Assembly (NCBI RefSeq): GCF_000425625.1
Contig: NZ_KE384418.1
Location: 88,734 to 125,274, forward strand
Source of the DNA: Stutzerimonas azotifigens DSM 17556
GTDB taxonomy: Bacteria > Pseudomonadota > Gammaproteobacteria > Pseudomonadales > Pseudomonadaceae
Reading direction: 5' to 3'
DNA length: 36,541 nt
Shown: in pieces, positions 18,279 through 26,558 of the stretch
Layout of the letters: the number at the start of each line of letters is the position of its first letter
Position numbering within the stretch: position 1 is the first letter of the stretch
Translations under genes and position numbers: made by a program
Notes under the pieces: model-generated
Database searches by the model: none
What the model was told of the DNA's origin: nothing
Seen by the model: the letters and a program-made list of their open reading frames with translations, nothing else

Positions 18279-18305
18279 ATTGTCACAAAAAACTCCACAA
18301 TTGTG
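18279..18305. promoter_or_regulatory. Candidate GntR operator, regulator-proximal (TTGTCACAA plus CACAATTGTG)
   Basis: ATTGTCACAAAAAA at 18279-18292 is followed by the perfect palindrome CACAATTGTG at 18296-18305, about 50 bases upstream of the GntR start. TTGT-N-ACAA fits the general TNGT/ACNA pattern of FadR-subfamily operators. The first element recurs inverted at 18552-18564. Confidence 0.55.
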
Positions 18306-18550
18306 CAAATGCGCACCAGCGACGAACATTTTCCGCGAAGTCGCACCTTCACCGTGCACGGGCACCGGCGCTTCCGGCTCAGACGCGCGCGCCGAACGCC
18401 TCCAGTCAGCGCAATCGGCGCTGCCTCGATGAAACGCAGCACCCTTGGCACAGGCGCTACGGCAGGTCGCGATTGATCCATGCCAGCTCCGCCCGGAAAT
18501 TTCCACAACAGTGGCATAGCGGTTGCAAGTGTTTTGCCACAACGGACATC

Positions 18551-18566
18551 ATTTTTGTGACAATTA
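18551..18566. promoter_or_regulatory. Candidate GntR operator, transporter-proximal (TTGTGACAA)
   Basis: ATTTTTGTGACAATTA contains TTTTTGTGACAAT, the exact reverse complement of ATTGTCACAAAAA at 18279-18291. It ends 12 bases before the binding-protein start and just before the GGAG ribosome-binding site at 18568-18571. Binding here would block transcription of the transporter arm. The 332 bases between the two operons otherwise hold no gene. Confidence 0.55.
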
Positions 18567-18578
18567 CGGAGCCTCGAC

Positions 18579-19619
18579 ATGCGACCCATCCGCTCGTCCT
18601 ATGCTGTACTCAAGCGCGCTACCGGCATCCTGCTGGCGCCTCTGATGCTTGCCGCCGCCCTGACCCCGACGCTCGGCCAGGCCCAGGAAGCCGAACCGAT
18701 CAAGCTCGGTTACGCCAAGTGCGCCCACTGCACGCCGCTGTCGCTCACCCCGCAGAACGCCACAGGGGTGAAGCTCGAAGCCATTTCTTTCAATACCGGC
18801 AACGACGTGCTCACGGCTCTGCTTTCCAAAAGCATCGATGTAGCGCAGGTCACCTATCTGCACTACGCCACTGCCCTGGACAAGGGCTTCGACGTCGTAG
18901 GTATCTCTGGCCAGATCAATGGCGGATCCCAGATCCTCGTTGGCAACGACCTGCCCGTTGAGCCGGGGGACTGGGAAGGCCTGAAGAAGCTGATCGCGCA
19001 ATACAAGGACGAAGGCAAGCCCTTCCGCGTCGCGGCTTCCCGCGGCAACGCGCAGGACATTCACATGCGCGGCGCCTTCCTGACCCATGGCATTGATATC
19101 AACAAGGATGTGCGCTTCATCAACATCCCCAACCCGTCCGACCATGTGCAGGCGCTGCGCCGTGGCGAAGTCGAACTGATCACCTCCGTCGATCCGTTCG
19201 CCACCCAGATTCGCGAAGTGAAGGCAGCCAAGTTCTTCGACTTTCCCTATGACCAGGCCGCTGGAAAGCTCACCAACCTGATCGTCACCCGCTCGGACGT
19301 CATCGAAGACAACCCGAAAGGCGTCGAGGAGGCCGTGCGCGCCATCGTCAAGGTCAACGAGATGATGGCCGACGACAAACCGCTCTTCGTCGACACCATC
19401 CAGAAGGTTACCGGTCTTGACAATGCCATCGCCACCGGCGCGGTCGACAACCTGTATCCCGATTACAAGATGTACCGCGAATCCGCCGTGGCCATCGCCC
19501 AGATGATGCGCGACCTGAAGTACATCAACACGGACGTCACCGAGGCGGTCGAGAAGAACCTCGACTACAGCTTCCTGGAAAAAGTGACCGGCAAGTCCAA
19601 GACCGACCTCGGCTATTGA
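18579..19619 (+). CDS. ABC transporter substrate-binding protein, NMT1/SsuA/NrtA type
   Basis: This 346-residue periplasmic binding protein captures the ligand for the permease and ATPase encoded next. A signal peptide (residues about 1-36, core GILLAPLMLAAALTP, cleavage near GQAQ) precedes the mature protein, which begins IKLGYAK. NMT1/SsuA-like blocks include NGGSQILVGNDLPV and RVAASRGNAQDIHMRGAFL. The mature N terminus contains C48-A-H-C51, unusual for the family and possibly a disulfide or metal site. Proteins of this group bind taurine and sulfonates, nitrate, thiamine-type pyrimidines and related compounds. Given the downstream enzymes a heterocyclic nitrogen compound is the most likely ligand. 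GGAG precedes the ATG. Confidence 0.9.
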   Translation: MRPIRSSYAVLKRATGILLAPLMLAAALTPTLGQAQEAEPIKLGYAKCAHCTPLSLTPQNATGVKLEAISFNTGNDVLTALLSKSIDVAQVTYLHYATALDKGFDVVGISGQINGGSQILVGNDLPVEPGDWEGLKKLIAQYKDEGKPFRVAASRGNAQDIHMRGAFLTHGIDINKDVRFINIPNPSDHVQALRRGEVELITSVDPFATQIREVKAAKFFDFPYDQAAGKLTNLIVTRSDVIEDNPKGVEEAVRAIVKVNEMMADDKPLFVDTIQKVTGLDNAIATGAVDNLYPDYKMYRESAVAIAQMMRDLKYINTDVTEAVEKNLDYSFLEKVTGKSKTDLGY

Positions 19620-19632
19620 TTCAGGACCCGTG

Positions 19633-20454
19633 ATGTCTTCTTCACTCTCGCAACGCCTCTATAAAAGGATCGAGCGCTTCATCGTGCCGGTCCTGCTCCT
19701 CGCCGGCTGGGAGACCTTCTCCCGCTCCGGCATCCTGCCGCCCGCCCTGTTGCCGGCGCCGTCCCAGGTTATGCTGGCCTGGGCGGACTGGATCTTCACC
19801 ACCGACGGCAACACCCAGAGCTACTCCGGCCGCTGGCTGTCCGATATCGCAGCGAGTTCCGGTCGCGTGTTCGCCGGGTTTCTGATCGCAACCGTACTGG
19901 GCGTCGGCATCGGAATGTCCATCGGCTGGTCGCGCCAAGTCGAAGCGCTGATCGAGCCGACCCTGCAGACGCTGCGACCGATTCCACCGGTGTCCTGGAT
20001 TCCACTGGCGATCATCTGGTTCGGCATCGCCGACAAGCCCGCCATCTTCCTGGTGTTCATGGGCTCGTTCTTCCCGGTATTGCTCAGCACCATCCATGGC
20101 GTGAAGACCTGCGATCGCAACCTGCTGCGCGCCGGTGCCATGACCGGTGGCACGCCGGCCAAGCTGTTGCGCCACATCGTGTTCCCCGCCGCCTTGCCAA
20201 GCATCTTCTCCGGCCTGCGTATCGCCATCGGCTCGGCCTGGATGCTCACCGTGACGGCCGAAATGGTCGCGGTGAAAAGTGGCGTCGGCTACGTGCTGTG
20301 GGATTCGTACTACTTCCTGCGCTACGACATCGTCATCGCCTCGATGGTCAGCATCGGCCTGCTCGGTTTCCTCAGCGACTACGCCATCAAGTACATCGCC
20401 GGACGCGTCCTGCGTTGGCAGCGCGGCTCCACCCTGCAAGCGAAGGAAGGTTGA
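19633..20454 (+). CDS. ABC transporter permease, SsuC/TauC-like
   Basis: This 273-residue inner-membrane protein is the permease of the importer. About six hydrophobic segments are seen, plus the ATPase-contact EAA loop around LRAGAMTGGTPAKLLRHIVF followed by PAALPSIFSGLRIAIGSAW. I prefer the ATG at 19633, with AGGA at 19623-19626, over the immediately preceding GTG at 19630. It lies 13 bases after the binding protein and 4 bases before the ATPase. Confidence 0.93.
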   Translation: MSSSLSQRLYKRIERFIVPVLLLAGWETFSRSGILPPALLPAPSQVMLAWADWIFTTDGNTQSYSGRWLSDIAASSGRVFAGFLIATVLGVGIGMSIGWSRQVEALIEPTLQTLRPIPPVSWIPLAIIWFGIADKPAIFLVFMGSFFPVLLSTIHGVKTCDRNLLRAGAMTGGTPAKLLRHIVFPAALPSIFSGLRIAIGSAWMLTVTAEMVAVKSGVGYVLWDSYYFLRYDIVIASMVSIGLLGFLSDYAIKYIAGRVLRWQRGSTLQAKEG

Positions 20455-20458
20455 GACC

Positions 20459-21229
20459 ATGGCTCTGATTACCATCGACAACGTATCCCGCGTGTTCGAG
20501 GACAGCCAGCGCAAGCAGGTCGTCACCGCGTTGGATAACGTCAGCATTCAGGTGAAGCGCAACGAGTTCCTCTGCCTGCTCGGTCCGAGCGGCTGCGGCA
20601 AGTCCACCCTGCTCAACATGATCGCCGGCTTCGACAAGCCGTCGTCCGGTACCGTCACCGTTGGCGGTCAGGTCATCACCGAGCCGGGCGCCGACCGCGG
20701 CGTCGTGTTCCAGCAGGCCAACCTGATGCCGTGGCTGCCCGTCTGGGAAAACGTCGCGTTCCACCTGAAGATGCGCGGCGCCAGCAAGGCCGAGCGGCGC
20801 GAAAAGGCCCAGCGCTACATCGAGATGGTCGGCCTGAAAGGCTTCGAGAATCACTTTCCGAGCGAGCTTTCCGGGGGCATGAACCAGCGCGTCGGTATCG
20901 CCCGGGCGCTGCTGATGAACCCGGAAGTGATCCTGATGGACGAGCCGTTCGGCGCGCTGGACGAGCAGACCAAGATGGACATGCACGGCGAGCTGATCCG
21001 CATCTGGCGCGAAAGCCAGAGCACCATCGTGTTCGTCACCCATGGCATCGATGAGTCGCTGGCGCTGGGCACCCACGTCGCCGTGATGTCGGCTCGTCCG
21101 GGGCGAATCCGCGAGCTATTGCCCATCGAGCTGGAGCGGCCACGCGACCCGACCAGCGCCGCGTTCAACGACTACAAACGCCACATCCTCTCGTTGCTGC
21201 GTCCGGAAACGGTGAAGGAATCGGCCTGA
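20459..21229 (+). CDS. ABC transporter ATPase, SsuB/TauB-like
   Basis: This 256-residue ATPase powers the importer. Walker A is GPSGCGKST (residues about 43-51), the Q loop is VFQQANLMPW, the signature is LSGGMNQRVGIARALL, Walker B is VILMDEPFGALD and the switch histidine is in VFVTHGIDES. The start is ATG at 20459 (MALITIDNVSRVF); an upstream in-frame extension is only a shadow of the permease gene. It abuts the epimerase gene with a 1-base gap. Confidence 0.95.
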   Translation: MALITIDNVSRVFEDSQRKQVVTALDNVSIQVKRNEFLCLLGPSGCGKSTLLNMIAGFDKPSSGTVTVGGQVITEPGADRGVVFQQANLMPWLPVWENVAFHLKMRGASKAERREKAQRYIEMVGLKGFENHFPSELSGGMNQRVGIARALLMNPEVILMDEPFGALDEQTKMDMHGELIRIWRESQSTIVFVTHGIDESLALGTHVAVMSARPGRIRELLPIELERPRDPTSAAFNDYKRHILSLLRPETVKESA

Positions 21230-21230
21230 G

Positions 21231-22238
21231 ATGACCACGCTGATCACCGGAAGCAGTGGCTTCGTTGGCCTTGCGCTCGCCGAGCACCTGCTCGCGACGG
21301 GCGAGACGGTAATCGGTTTCGATCGCTCACCGCCGGCCGAAGCCGCCAGCCGCGCGCTCGCAGCGCTACCCGGTCGGTTCGTGTCGTCCATCGGTGACGT
21401 GCGGGATGTCAATGCACTGCGCGCCGTGATGAGCGAATACCGCCCACAGCGCCTCGTCACATTGGCCGCGATCACTGCCGGCGAAGCACGCGAGCGCCAC
21501 GCCGCGCAGACGATCTTCGAGGTCAACGTCGGCGGTGTGCTTGCCGCTATCAACGCGGCCGCCGATACGGGTGTCGAACGTGTACTGCATGCCAGCTCCG
21601 GGTCCGTTTACGGACACAGCGGGCGTTCGCCGGCGGCGCTGCGCGAAGACGACACCCCGCTGTTGCCGGAAGGTCTCTACGGCATGTCCAAGCGCGCCGC
21701 CGAAGAGGCCGCCATGCGCCTCGCGGCCATCCGTGGCCTGCCACTGGTGATTGGCCGCCTGGGCACCTGCTTCGGCCCATGGGAAGCGGATACCGGCGTA
21801 CGGGACACCCTGAGCGCGCCACTCCAGGTTCTGGTATGCGTCCGAGACGGCGAAACGGCGATCCTGCCCCGTGCTGGCCGGCGCGACTGGCTGTACGTGC
21901 GCGATGTGGCGGATGCCATGGCCACGCTGCTGGGCCAACCAAGCTGGGCCTATCCGCTCTACAACCTGGCGGCCGGATTCGAATGGAGCCTGGCCGACTG
22001 GTGCGCCTGCATCGCGGCTCGCTACCCGGACTTCAGCTGGCGCCTGGCCGAATCGGGCGAACGGTCCAACATCGACTATTTCGCCGACTACGACCGCGCC
22101 TCCATGGACATCCGGCGGCTCCTTGGCGACAGCACCTTCCGACCCCGCTTCGGGCTGACCGAAGCGGAAGCGGACTACCACCACTGGATCAGGGAGCACG
22201 GCACCGATCTATCCGGCGCCAGAGCACACCATGACTGA
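21231..22238 (+). CDS. NAD-dependent epimerase/dehydratase-family protein (extended SDR)
   Basis: This 335-residue extended SDR has the Rossmann motif TGSSGFVG at residues about 6-13, the active-site block SSGSVYG and the catalytic pair YGMSK (Tyr and Lys). RDWLYVRDVADAM is the usual substrate-domain motif. Members act on nucleotide sugars, uronates or other hydroxy/keto compounds. In this cluster it sits between the transporter and an SDR and overlaps the latter by 8 bases, so it is a pathway enzyme rather than a cell-wall sugar enzyme. The reaction is not known. Confidence 0.88.
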   Translation: MTTLITGSSGFVGLALAEHLLATGETVIGFDRSPPAEAASRALAALPGRFVSSIGDVRDVNALRAVMSEYRPQRLVTLAAITAGEARERHAAQTIFEVNVGGVLAAINAAADTGVERVLHASSGSVYGHSGRSPAALREDDTPLLPEGLYGMSKRAAEEAAMRLAAIRGLPLVIGRLGTCFGPWEADTGVRDTLSAPLQVLVCVRDGETAILPRAGRRDWLYVRDVADAMATLLGQPSWAYPLYNLAAGFEWSLADWCACIAARYPDFSWRLAESGERSNIDYFADYDRASMDIRRLLGDSTFRPRFGLTEAEADYHHWIREHGTDLSGARAHHD

Positions 22239-23034
22239 GCACATCCCGTTTCCCTCCGCCCGTTTCGACATGAGCGGCAAGGTCTGCATCGTCACCGGCG
22301 CAGCCTCAGGTATTGGCCGGGCCATCGCCCGCCAGCTGGCGGCCAACGGTGCCAACGTGGTGATCGCCGATGTGACGACCGAAGTCATCGAAGGTGGCGA
22401 GCCGACCGTCGATCTGATCGCACGCGATGGCAACAGGGCCACCTTCATCCGCACCGATGTCGCCGATACCGCGCAGGTCGATGCGCTCGTGGCGCAGACG
22501 GTGGCACGTTTCGGTCGCCTGGACGTGCTGGTCAACAACGCCTGCATCCGCCATGCACGGCCGCTGCTGGAGCTCGACGAAGCCGACTGGCAGCGCCTGC
22601 TGGACGTCAACCTGACCGGTGTCTACCGCTGCTGCCGCGCCGCCGTGCGGCAAATGGTGGGGCAGCCGCCCGTCAACGAGGTGCGCGGACGGCTGATCAA
22701 CCTGTCGTCCCAGCACGGCCTGATCGCCGCGCCCGGCGATCTCGGCTATGGCACCACCAAGGCGGCGATCGACTACATGACCCGGCAGATCGCCATCGAC
22801 TACGCGGCCGACCTCGTGGTCTGCAACGCCGTGGCGCCGGGCAAGATCCAGACCGGCGCGGGCGGCCGTGCCGTGGACCCGGGTGTGCTTGCTCGCGCGT
22901 CCAGCCGCACCCCCTGGCCTCGCCTGGGGCGCCCTGAAGATATCGCCCAGGCCGTGTTGTTTCTGGCCAGCGACCACTCAACCTTCATGACCGGCACCAC
23001 CCTGATGGTGGACGGCGGATGGATGGCTGCCTGA
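22231..23034 (+). CDS. Classical SDR oxidoreductase
   Basis: This 267-residue NAD(P)-dependent short-chain dehydrogenase has the TGAASGIG cofactor motif (residues about 22-29), VNNAC at about 99, catalytic Ser in NLSSQHG and YGTTK. VAPGKIQTG and MTGTTLMVDGGWMA follow the standard pattern. The Asp after the second strand (VVIADVT) favours NAD over NADP. It overlaps the epimerase gene and is followed by a 3-base overlap (TGATG) with the amidohydrolase. It probably oxidises or reduces a pathway alcohol/ketone. Confidence 0.92.
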   Translation: MTEHIPFPSARFDMSGKVCIVTGAASGIGRAIARQLAANGANVVIADVTTEVIEGGEPTVDLIARDGNRATFIRTDVADTAQVDALVAQTVARFGRLDVLVNNACIRHARPLLELDEADWQRLLDVNLTGVYRCCRAAVRQMVGQPPVNEVRGRLINLSSQHGLIAAPGDLGYGTTKAAIDYMTRQIAIDYAADLVVCNAVAPGKIQTGAGGRAVDPGVLARASSRTPWPRLGRPEDIAQAVLFLASDHSTFMTGTTLMVDGGWMAA

Positions 23035-24395
23035 TGACCCACGACACGCTCGACCTGCTCATCACCAATGCGACATTGCTGCTGGACGGCGGTGTGGCGC
23101 GTAGCACTAATCTGGGCATCCGTGGCAGGCAGATCGCCTTCATCGGCGACCAATGCCCGGCAGCGGCTCGTACGCTGGCCTTGCCCGGCCGGGTAGTCAC
23201 TCCCGGCTTCGTCAACACCCACTACCACGCGGGTCTCAACTTCGTCCGAGGTGTGGCGCCGGATTGCGGTTTTGCGCCGTCCTACACGCCGGGCCTGCCT
23301 CAGGCGTCCTGGCTGAACGAGGAAGAAGCACTCGCCCTGTCGCGCCTCGGTGCGCTGGAAGCGCTGCGCGCCGGCTGCACCACGCTGGTGGACAGTTTCG
23401 TCCACGCCGAGGCGACCGTCGCCGGCATGGCAGAGACCGGTGTGCGCCTGTTCGCCAGCCAGCGCCTGGCGGATGTCGATTTCGCCTCGGTGCTGGAAGG
23501 CGACCGTCGCTTCGATCGCGCCCGTGGCGAGCGGCAATTGGAGCGCGCCGCCGCGTTCGTCGAACGCTGGGCCGGGCAGGCCGATGGCCGTATCCAGGCA
23601 CACCTGACCGCCCACGCACCGGATACCTGTTCGGTCGAATTCCTGCGCGAGATTGCCGCCCTCGCCGAGCGGCACGATCTGCCCATCAGCACCCATCTTG
23701 CACAGAGTCAGGATGAGGTGGATTGGGTCCGCGCACGGCACGACCGTTCTCCCGTCGAGCTGCTGGACGAGCTGGGCCTGCTGAACGAACGCCTGCTGGC
23801 TGGCCACTGCATACACGTCGACGAGGCCGATATCGCGCGGCTCGGCCGCAGCGGCGCACACGTGGTGCATATCCCGGTGGGCAATGCGATGTCCGGGCGG
23901 ATCGCGCCGACCCGCCGCCTGGTCGATGCCGGCGCGCCGATCTGCCTCGCCACCGACACCATGCACGGCGACATGATCGAGGTGATGCGCTGGACCCTGG
24001 CCGTCGGCCGTCTGCAAGCCGGCTTCGTCGCGGACGACTGGCAGCCTCGCGACGTGTTCGCCATGGGCACCGGCAACGGCGCCACCGCCCTGGGCTGGGC
24101 GGATCGCCTTGGCCAGATCGCCGTGGGCATGCTCGCCGACCTCGCCATACTCGATTTCCGCCACCTGCACCTCACGCCCTGCATCGACCCGCTGGGCAGC
24201 CTGATCCACAACGCCACCGCCGCCGACGTGGAAAGCGTCCTGGTCAACGGAGAGTTGGTCATCGATCAGGGCCGCGCCACCCATGTCGACGAGGCTGAAA
24301 TACGCGCCGAGGCCGACCGCGTCTGCCAGGCCCTGTGGCAGCGCTGCCCGAATCCGCTGCGCCCCTATCCGTCCGTTGCTGGAACTCCCCGATGA
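23034..24395 (+). CDS. Metal-dependent amidohydrolase, deaminase/chlorohydrolase (TrzA/SsnA) type
   Basis: This 453-residue enzyme belongs to the amidohydrolase superfamily branch containing aminopyrimidine/purine and triazine deaminases. Metal ligands are visible: H63-x-H65 in NTHYHAG, H221 in THLAQSQDEVDW with E228, H258 or H261 in GHCIHV, and D308 in CLATDTMHGD. The gene follows the SDR with TGATG coupling; an in-frame ATG 15 bases upstream at 23019 is a less likely start. The likely chemistry is hydrolytic deamination of an amino-substituted heterocycle or a related C-N/C-X cleavage. The exact substrate is not predictable from sequence alone. Confidence 0.88.
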   Translation: MTHDTLDLLITNATLLLDGGVARSTNLGIRGRQIAFIGDQCPAAARTLALPGRVVTPGFVNTHYHAGLNFVRGVAPDCGFAPSYTPGLPQASWLNEEEALALSRLGALEALRAGCTTLVDSFVHAEATVAGMAETGVRLFASQRLADVDFASVLEGDRRFDRARGERQLERAAAFVERWAGQADGRIQAHLTAHAPDTCSVEFLREIAALAERHDLPISTHLAQSQDEVDWVRARHDRSPVELLDELGLLNERLLAGHCIHVDEADIARLGRSGAHVVHIPVGNAMSGRIAPTRRLVDAGAPICLATDTMHGDMIEVMRWTLAVGRLQAGFVADDWQPRDVFAMGTGNGATALGWADRLGQIAVGMLADLAILDFRHLHLTPCIDPLGSLIHNATAADVESVLVNGELVIDQGRATHVDEAEIRAEADRVCQALWQRCPNPLRPYPSVAGTPR

Positions 24396-25117
24396 GCCAA
24401 CGCATCCGCCTAGGCATCCTCACGCCCTCTTCAAATACCTCGCTCGAGCCGCTGACGCAGTCGCTGGTCTCGGGCCTGCCGGAAGTCAGCGTGCATTTCG
24501 CGCGGTTTTCCGTCACCCAGATCGCCCTCAGCCCCGACGCGCTCGGGCAGTTCCAGCAGACACGCATCCTGGACGCCGCGAAGTTGCTCGCCGACGCCCA
24601 TGTCGACGCGATCGGCTGGAGTGGCACCTCCGCCGGCTGGCTGGGATTCGATCAGGATGAAGCGCTCTGTGCGGCCATCACCGAGGCCACCGGCGTGCCG
24701 GCCTGCACCTCCGTGCTGGCGCTGAACAAGGCGCTGAAAAGCTTCGGCATCCGCCGGCTGGGCCTCGTCTCGCCGTACCTGACCGATGTGCAGGACAGGA
24801 TCACCGCCAATTACGCCGGCATCGGCGTCGATGCCAGCACCGAGAGCCACTTGCAGATCCAGGAAAACTTCGCCTTCGCCCTGGTCGACGAAGCCACGCT
24901 GGATCGCCAGGTCGCGGACGTGGTCGCCGCCGGCGCCGAGGTAGTCGCCACCTTTTGTACCAACCTATATGCCGCCCACCGGGTCGCCTATTGGGAAGCC
25001 GAACACGGCGTCCCGGTGTTCGACACCGTGACCACCGTGGTCTGGGACATGCTGCGCCGCACCGGCGTGGATACCCGTCGCATCACCGGCTGGGGCCGGC
25101 TACTTCAGGAAGCCTGA
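24392..25117 (+). CDS. Arylmalonate-decarboxylase-like / maleate isomerase-family protein
   Basis: This 241-residue protein has the pseudo-symmetric Asp/Glu-racemase fold. At the first catalytic position it has G78-T-S80 (GWSGTSAGW) and no cysteine. At the second it has C189 in ATFCTNL. The arrangement of a GTS loop plus one C-terminal-half Cys matches arylmalonate decarboxylase (GTS at 74-76, Cys188) rather than two-Cys racemases or maleate isomerase. A GWGRLL end resembles the GYGRLF end of that enzyme. The ATG overlaps the amidohydrolase stop (ATGA). A cofactor-free decarboxylation of a malonate-like ring-opening product is the favoured idea; cis-trans isomerase is the alternative. The similarity is from remembered motifs, not an alignment. 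Confidence 0.8.
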   Translation: MSQRIRLGILTPSSNTSLEPLTQSLVSGLPEVSVHFARFSVTQIALSPDALGQFQQTRILDAAKLLADAHVDAIGWSGTSAGWLGFDQDEALCAAITEATGVPACTSVLALNKALKSFGIRRLGLVSPYLTDVQDRITANYAGIGVDASTESHLQIQENFAFALVDEATLDRQVADVVAAGAEVVATFCTNLYAAHRVAYWEAEHGVPVFDTVTTVVWDMLRRTGVDTRRITGWGRLLQEA

Positions 25118-25118
25118 C

Positions 25119-26558
25119 ATGCAACCATTCGATACCGTCATCCGTAACGCCCGCGTGGTCACTGCCGCGGACACCTTCTCCAGCGACATCGGCATCCGTG
25201 ACGGGCGCATCGCCGCGCTGGGCCTCGACCTGCCGGCCGGCGCCCGGGAAATCGATGCGCAAGGTCGCCACGTCACGCCCGGCGGCATCGACAGCCACGT
25301 GCATCTCGACCAGCCCACCGGCGATGGCTCGATCATGGCCGACGACTTTCTCAGCGGCACCGTTTCGGCAGCCTGTGGCGGCACCACCACGGTCATCCCC
25401 TTCGCCTGCCAGGAAAAGGGCAAGAGCCTGCGCGCCGCCGTGGAGGACTATCACCGCCGTGCGGGCGAGAAACCGGTGATCGACTATGCCTTCCACCTGA
25501 TCGTCACCGACCCGACGCCGGAGGTCCTCCGCGACGAACTGCCGGCGCTGATCGCCGAGGGCTATACCTCGTTCAAGATCTACATGACCTACGACGCGCT
25601 GAAGCTCAGCGACCGCGAGATCCTCGACACCCTGTCGGTCGCTCGCCGCGAGGGTGCGATGGTCATGCTGCATGCCGAAAACGCCGACTGCATCGCCTGG
25701 CTCACCGAGCGTCTGCTCGCCGCCGGGCACACCGCGCCGCGCTACCACGCCACGTCGCGACCGATGCTGGTTGAGCGCGAAGCGACCCACCGCGCCATCG
25801 CCCTGGCCGAGCTGGTGGACGTGCCGATCCTGATCGTCCACGTCTCCGGCCGCGAAGCCGTCGAGCAGATTCGCTGGGCGCAGAGCAACGGTCTCAAGGT
25901 GTACGCCGAGACCTGCCCGCAGTACCTGTTCCTCACTGCCGACTCGCTGGGCTGCGACGACAGCTTCGAGGGCGCCAAGTGCATCTGCAGCCCGCCGCCG
26001 CGGGACAAGGCCAACCAGCAGGTCATCTGGGACGGGCTGGAGAACGGCTCGTTCGAGGTGTTCTCCTCGGACCACGCGCCCTTCCGCTACGACGGCCCGG
26101 ACGGCAAGAAAGCGCACGGCGAGCAGGTATCCTTCGACAAGGTTGCCAACGGCATTCCCGGCGTCGAGACGCGCATGTCCCTGCTCTGGTCCGAAGGCGT
26201 TCGTACCGGCCGCATAACGCCGCAGAGCTTCGTCGCCCTGACATCGACCAATGCCGCCAAACTCTATGGCCTGTACCCGCGCAAGGGCAGCATCGCCATC
26301 GGCTCGGACGCGGACCTGGTGATCTGGGACGAAGGCCGTACCTTCCACCTGGACAACGACCGCCTGCACCACAACGTGGACTACACCCCTTACGCGGGCA
26401 TGCATCTGAGCGCCTGGCCAGCGATGACGCTGTCCCGTGGTGACGTCGTATGGGACGGCCAACAGCCACGCGGCGACGCGGGCCGTGGGCAGTTCCTGCC
26501 CTGCGCCCGACCCGACCCGGCCAAGCCGCGCCGTCGTCAGAGCGAGATCCCGATGTGA
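25119..26558 (+). CDS. Dihydropyrimidinase / D-hydantoinase-type amidohydrolase
   Basis: This 479-residue binuclear zinc enzyme opens cyclic ureides such as dihydropyrimidines and hydantoins to N-carbamoyl acids. Key residues are all present: H60-x-H62 (HVHLDQ), the carboxylated lysine K153 in SFKIYMTY with substrate tyrosine Y158, H185 in MLHAEN, H241 in IVHVSG and D318 in SSDHAPF. Length is normal for the family. It begins one base after the preceding stop, and its ATGTGA end overlaps the GTG start of the next gene. No N-carbamoyl-amino-acid hydrolase of the usual families is beside it; the divergent amidase may fill that role. Confidence 0.93.
   Translation: MQPFDTVIRNARVVTAADTFSSDIGIRDGRIAALGLDLPAGAREIDAQGRHVTPGGIDSHVHLDQPTGDGSIMADDFLSGTVSAACGGTTTVIPFACQEKGKSLRAAVEDYHRRAGEKPVIDYAFHLIVTDPTPEVLRDELPALIAEGYTSFKIYMTYDALKLSDREILDTLSVARREGAMVMLHAENADCIAWLTERLLAAGHTAPRYHATSRPMLVEREATHRAIALAELVDVPILIVHVSGREAVEQIRWAQSNGLKVYAETCPQYLFLTADSLGCDDSFEGAKCICSPPPRDKANQQVIWDGLENGSFEVFSSDHAPFRYDGPDGKKAHGEQVSFDKVANGIPGVETRMSLLWSEGVRTGRITPQSFVALTSTNAAKLYGLYPRKGSIAIGSDADLVIWDEGRTFHLDNDRLHHNVDYTPYAGMHLSAWPAMTLSRGDVVWDGQQPRGDAGRGQFLPCARPDPAKPRRRQSEIPM

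Noticed and set aside
26450..26554. N-terminal extension of the hydratase from an ATG at 26450
   Set aside because: It lies wholly within the dihydropyrimidinase gene and reads as Arg/Pro-rich shadow; the GTG at 26555 gives a normal N terminus and typical 4-base overlap.
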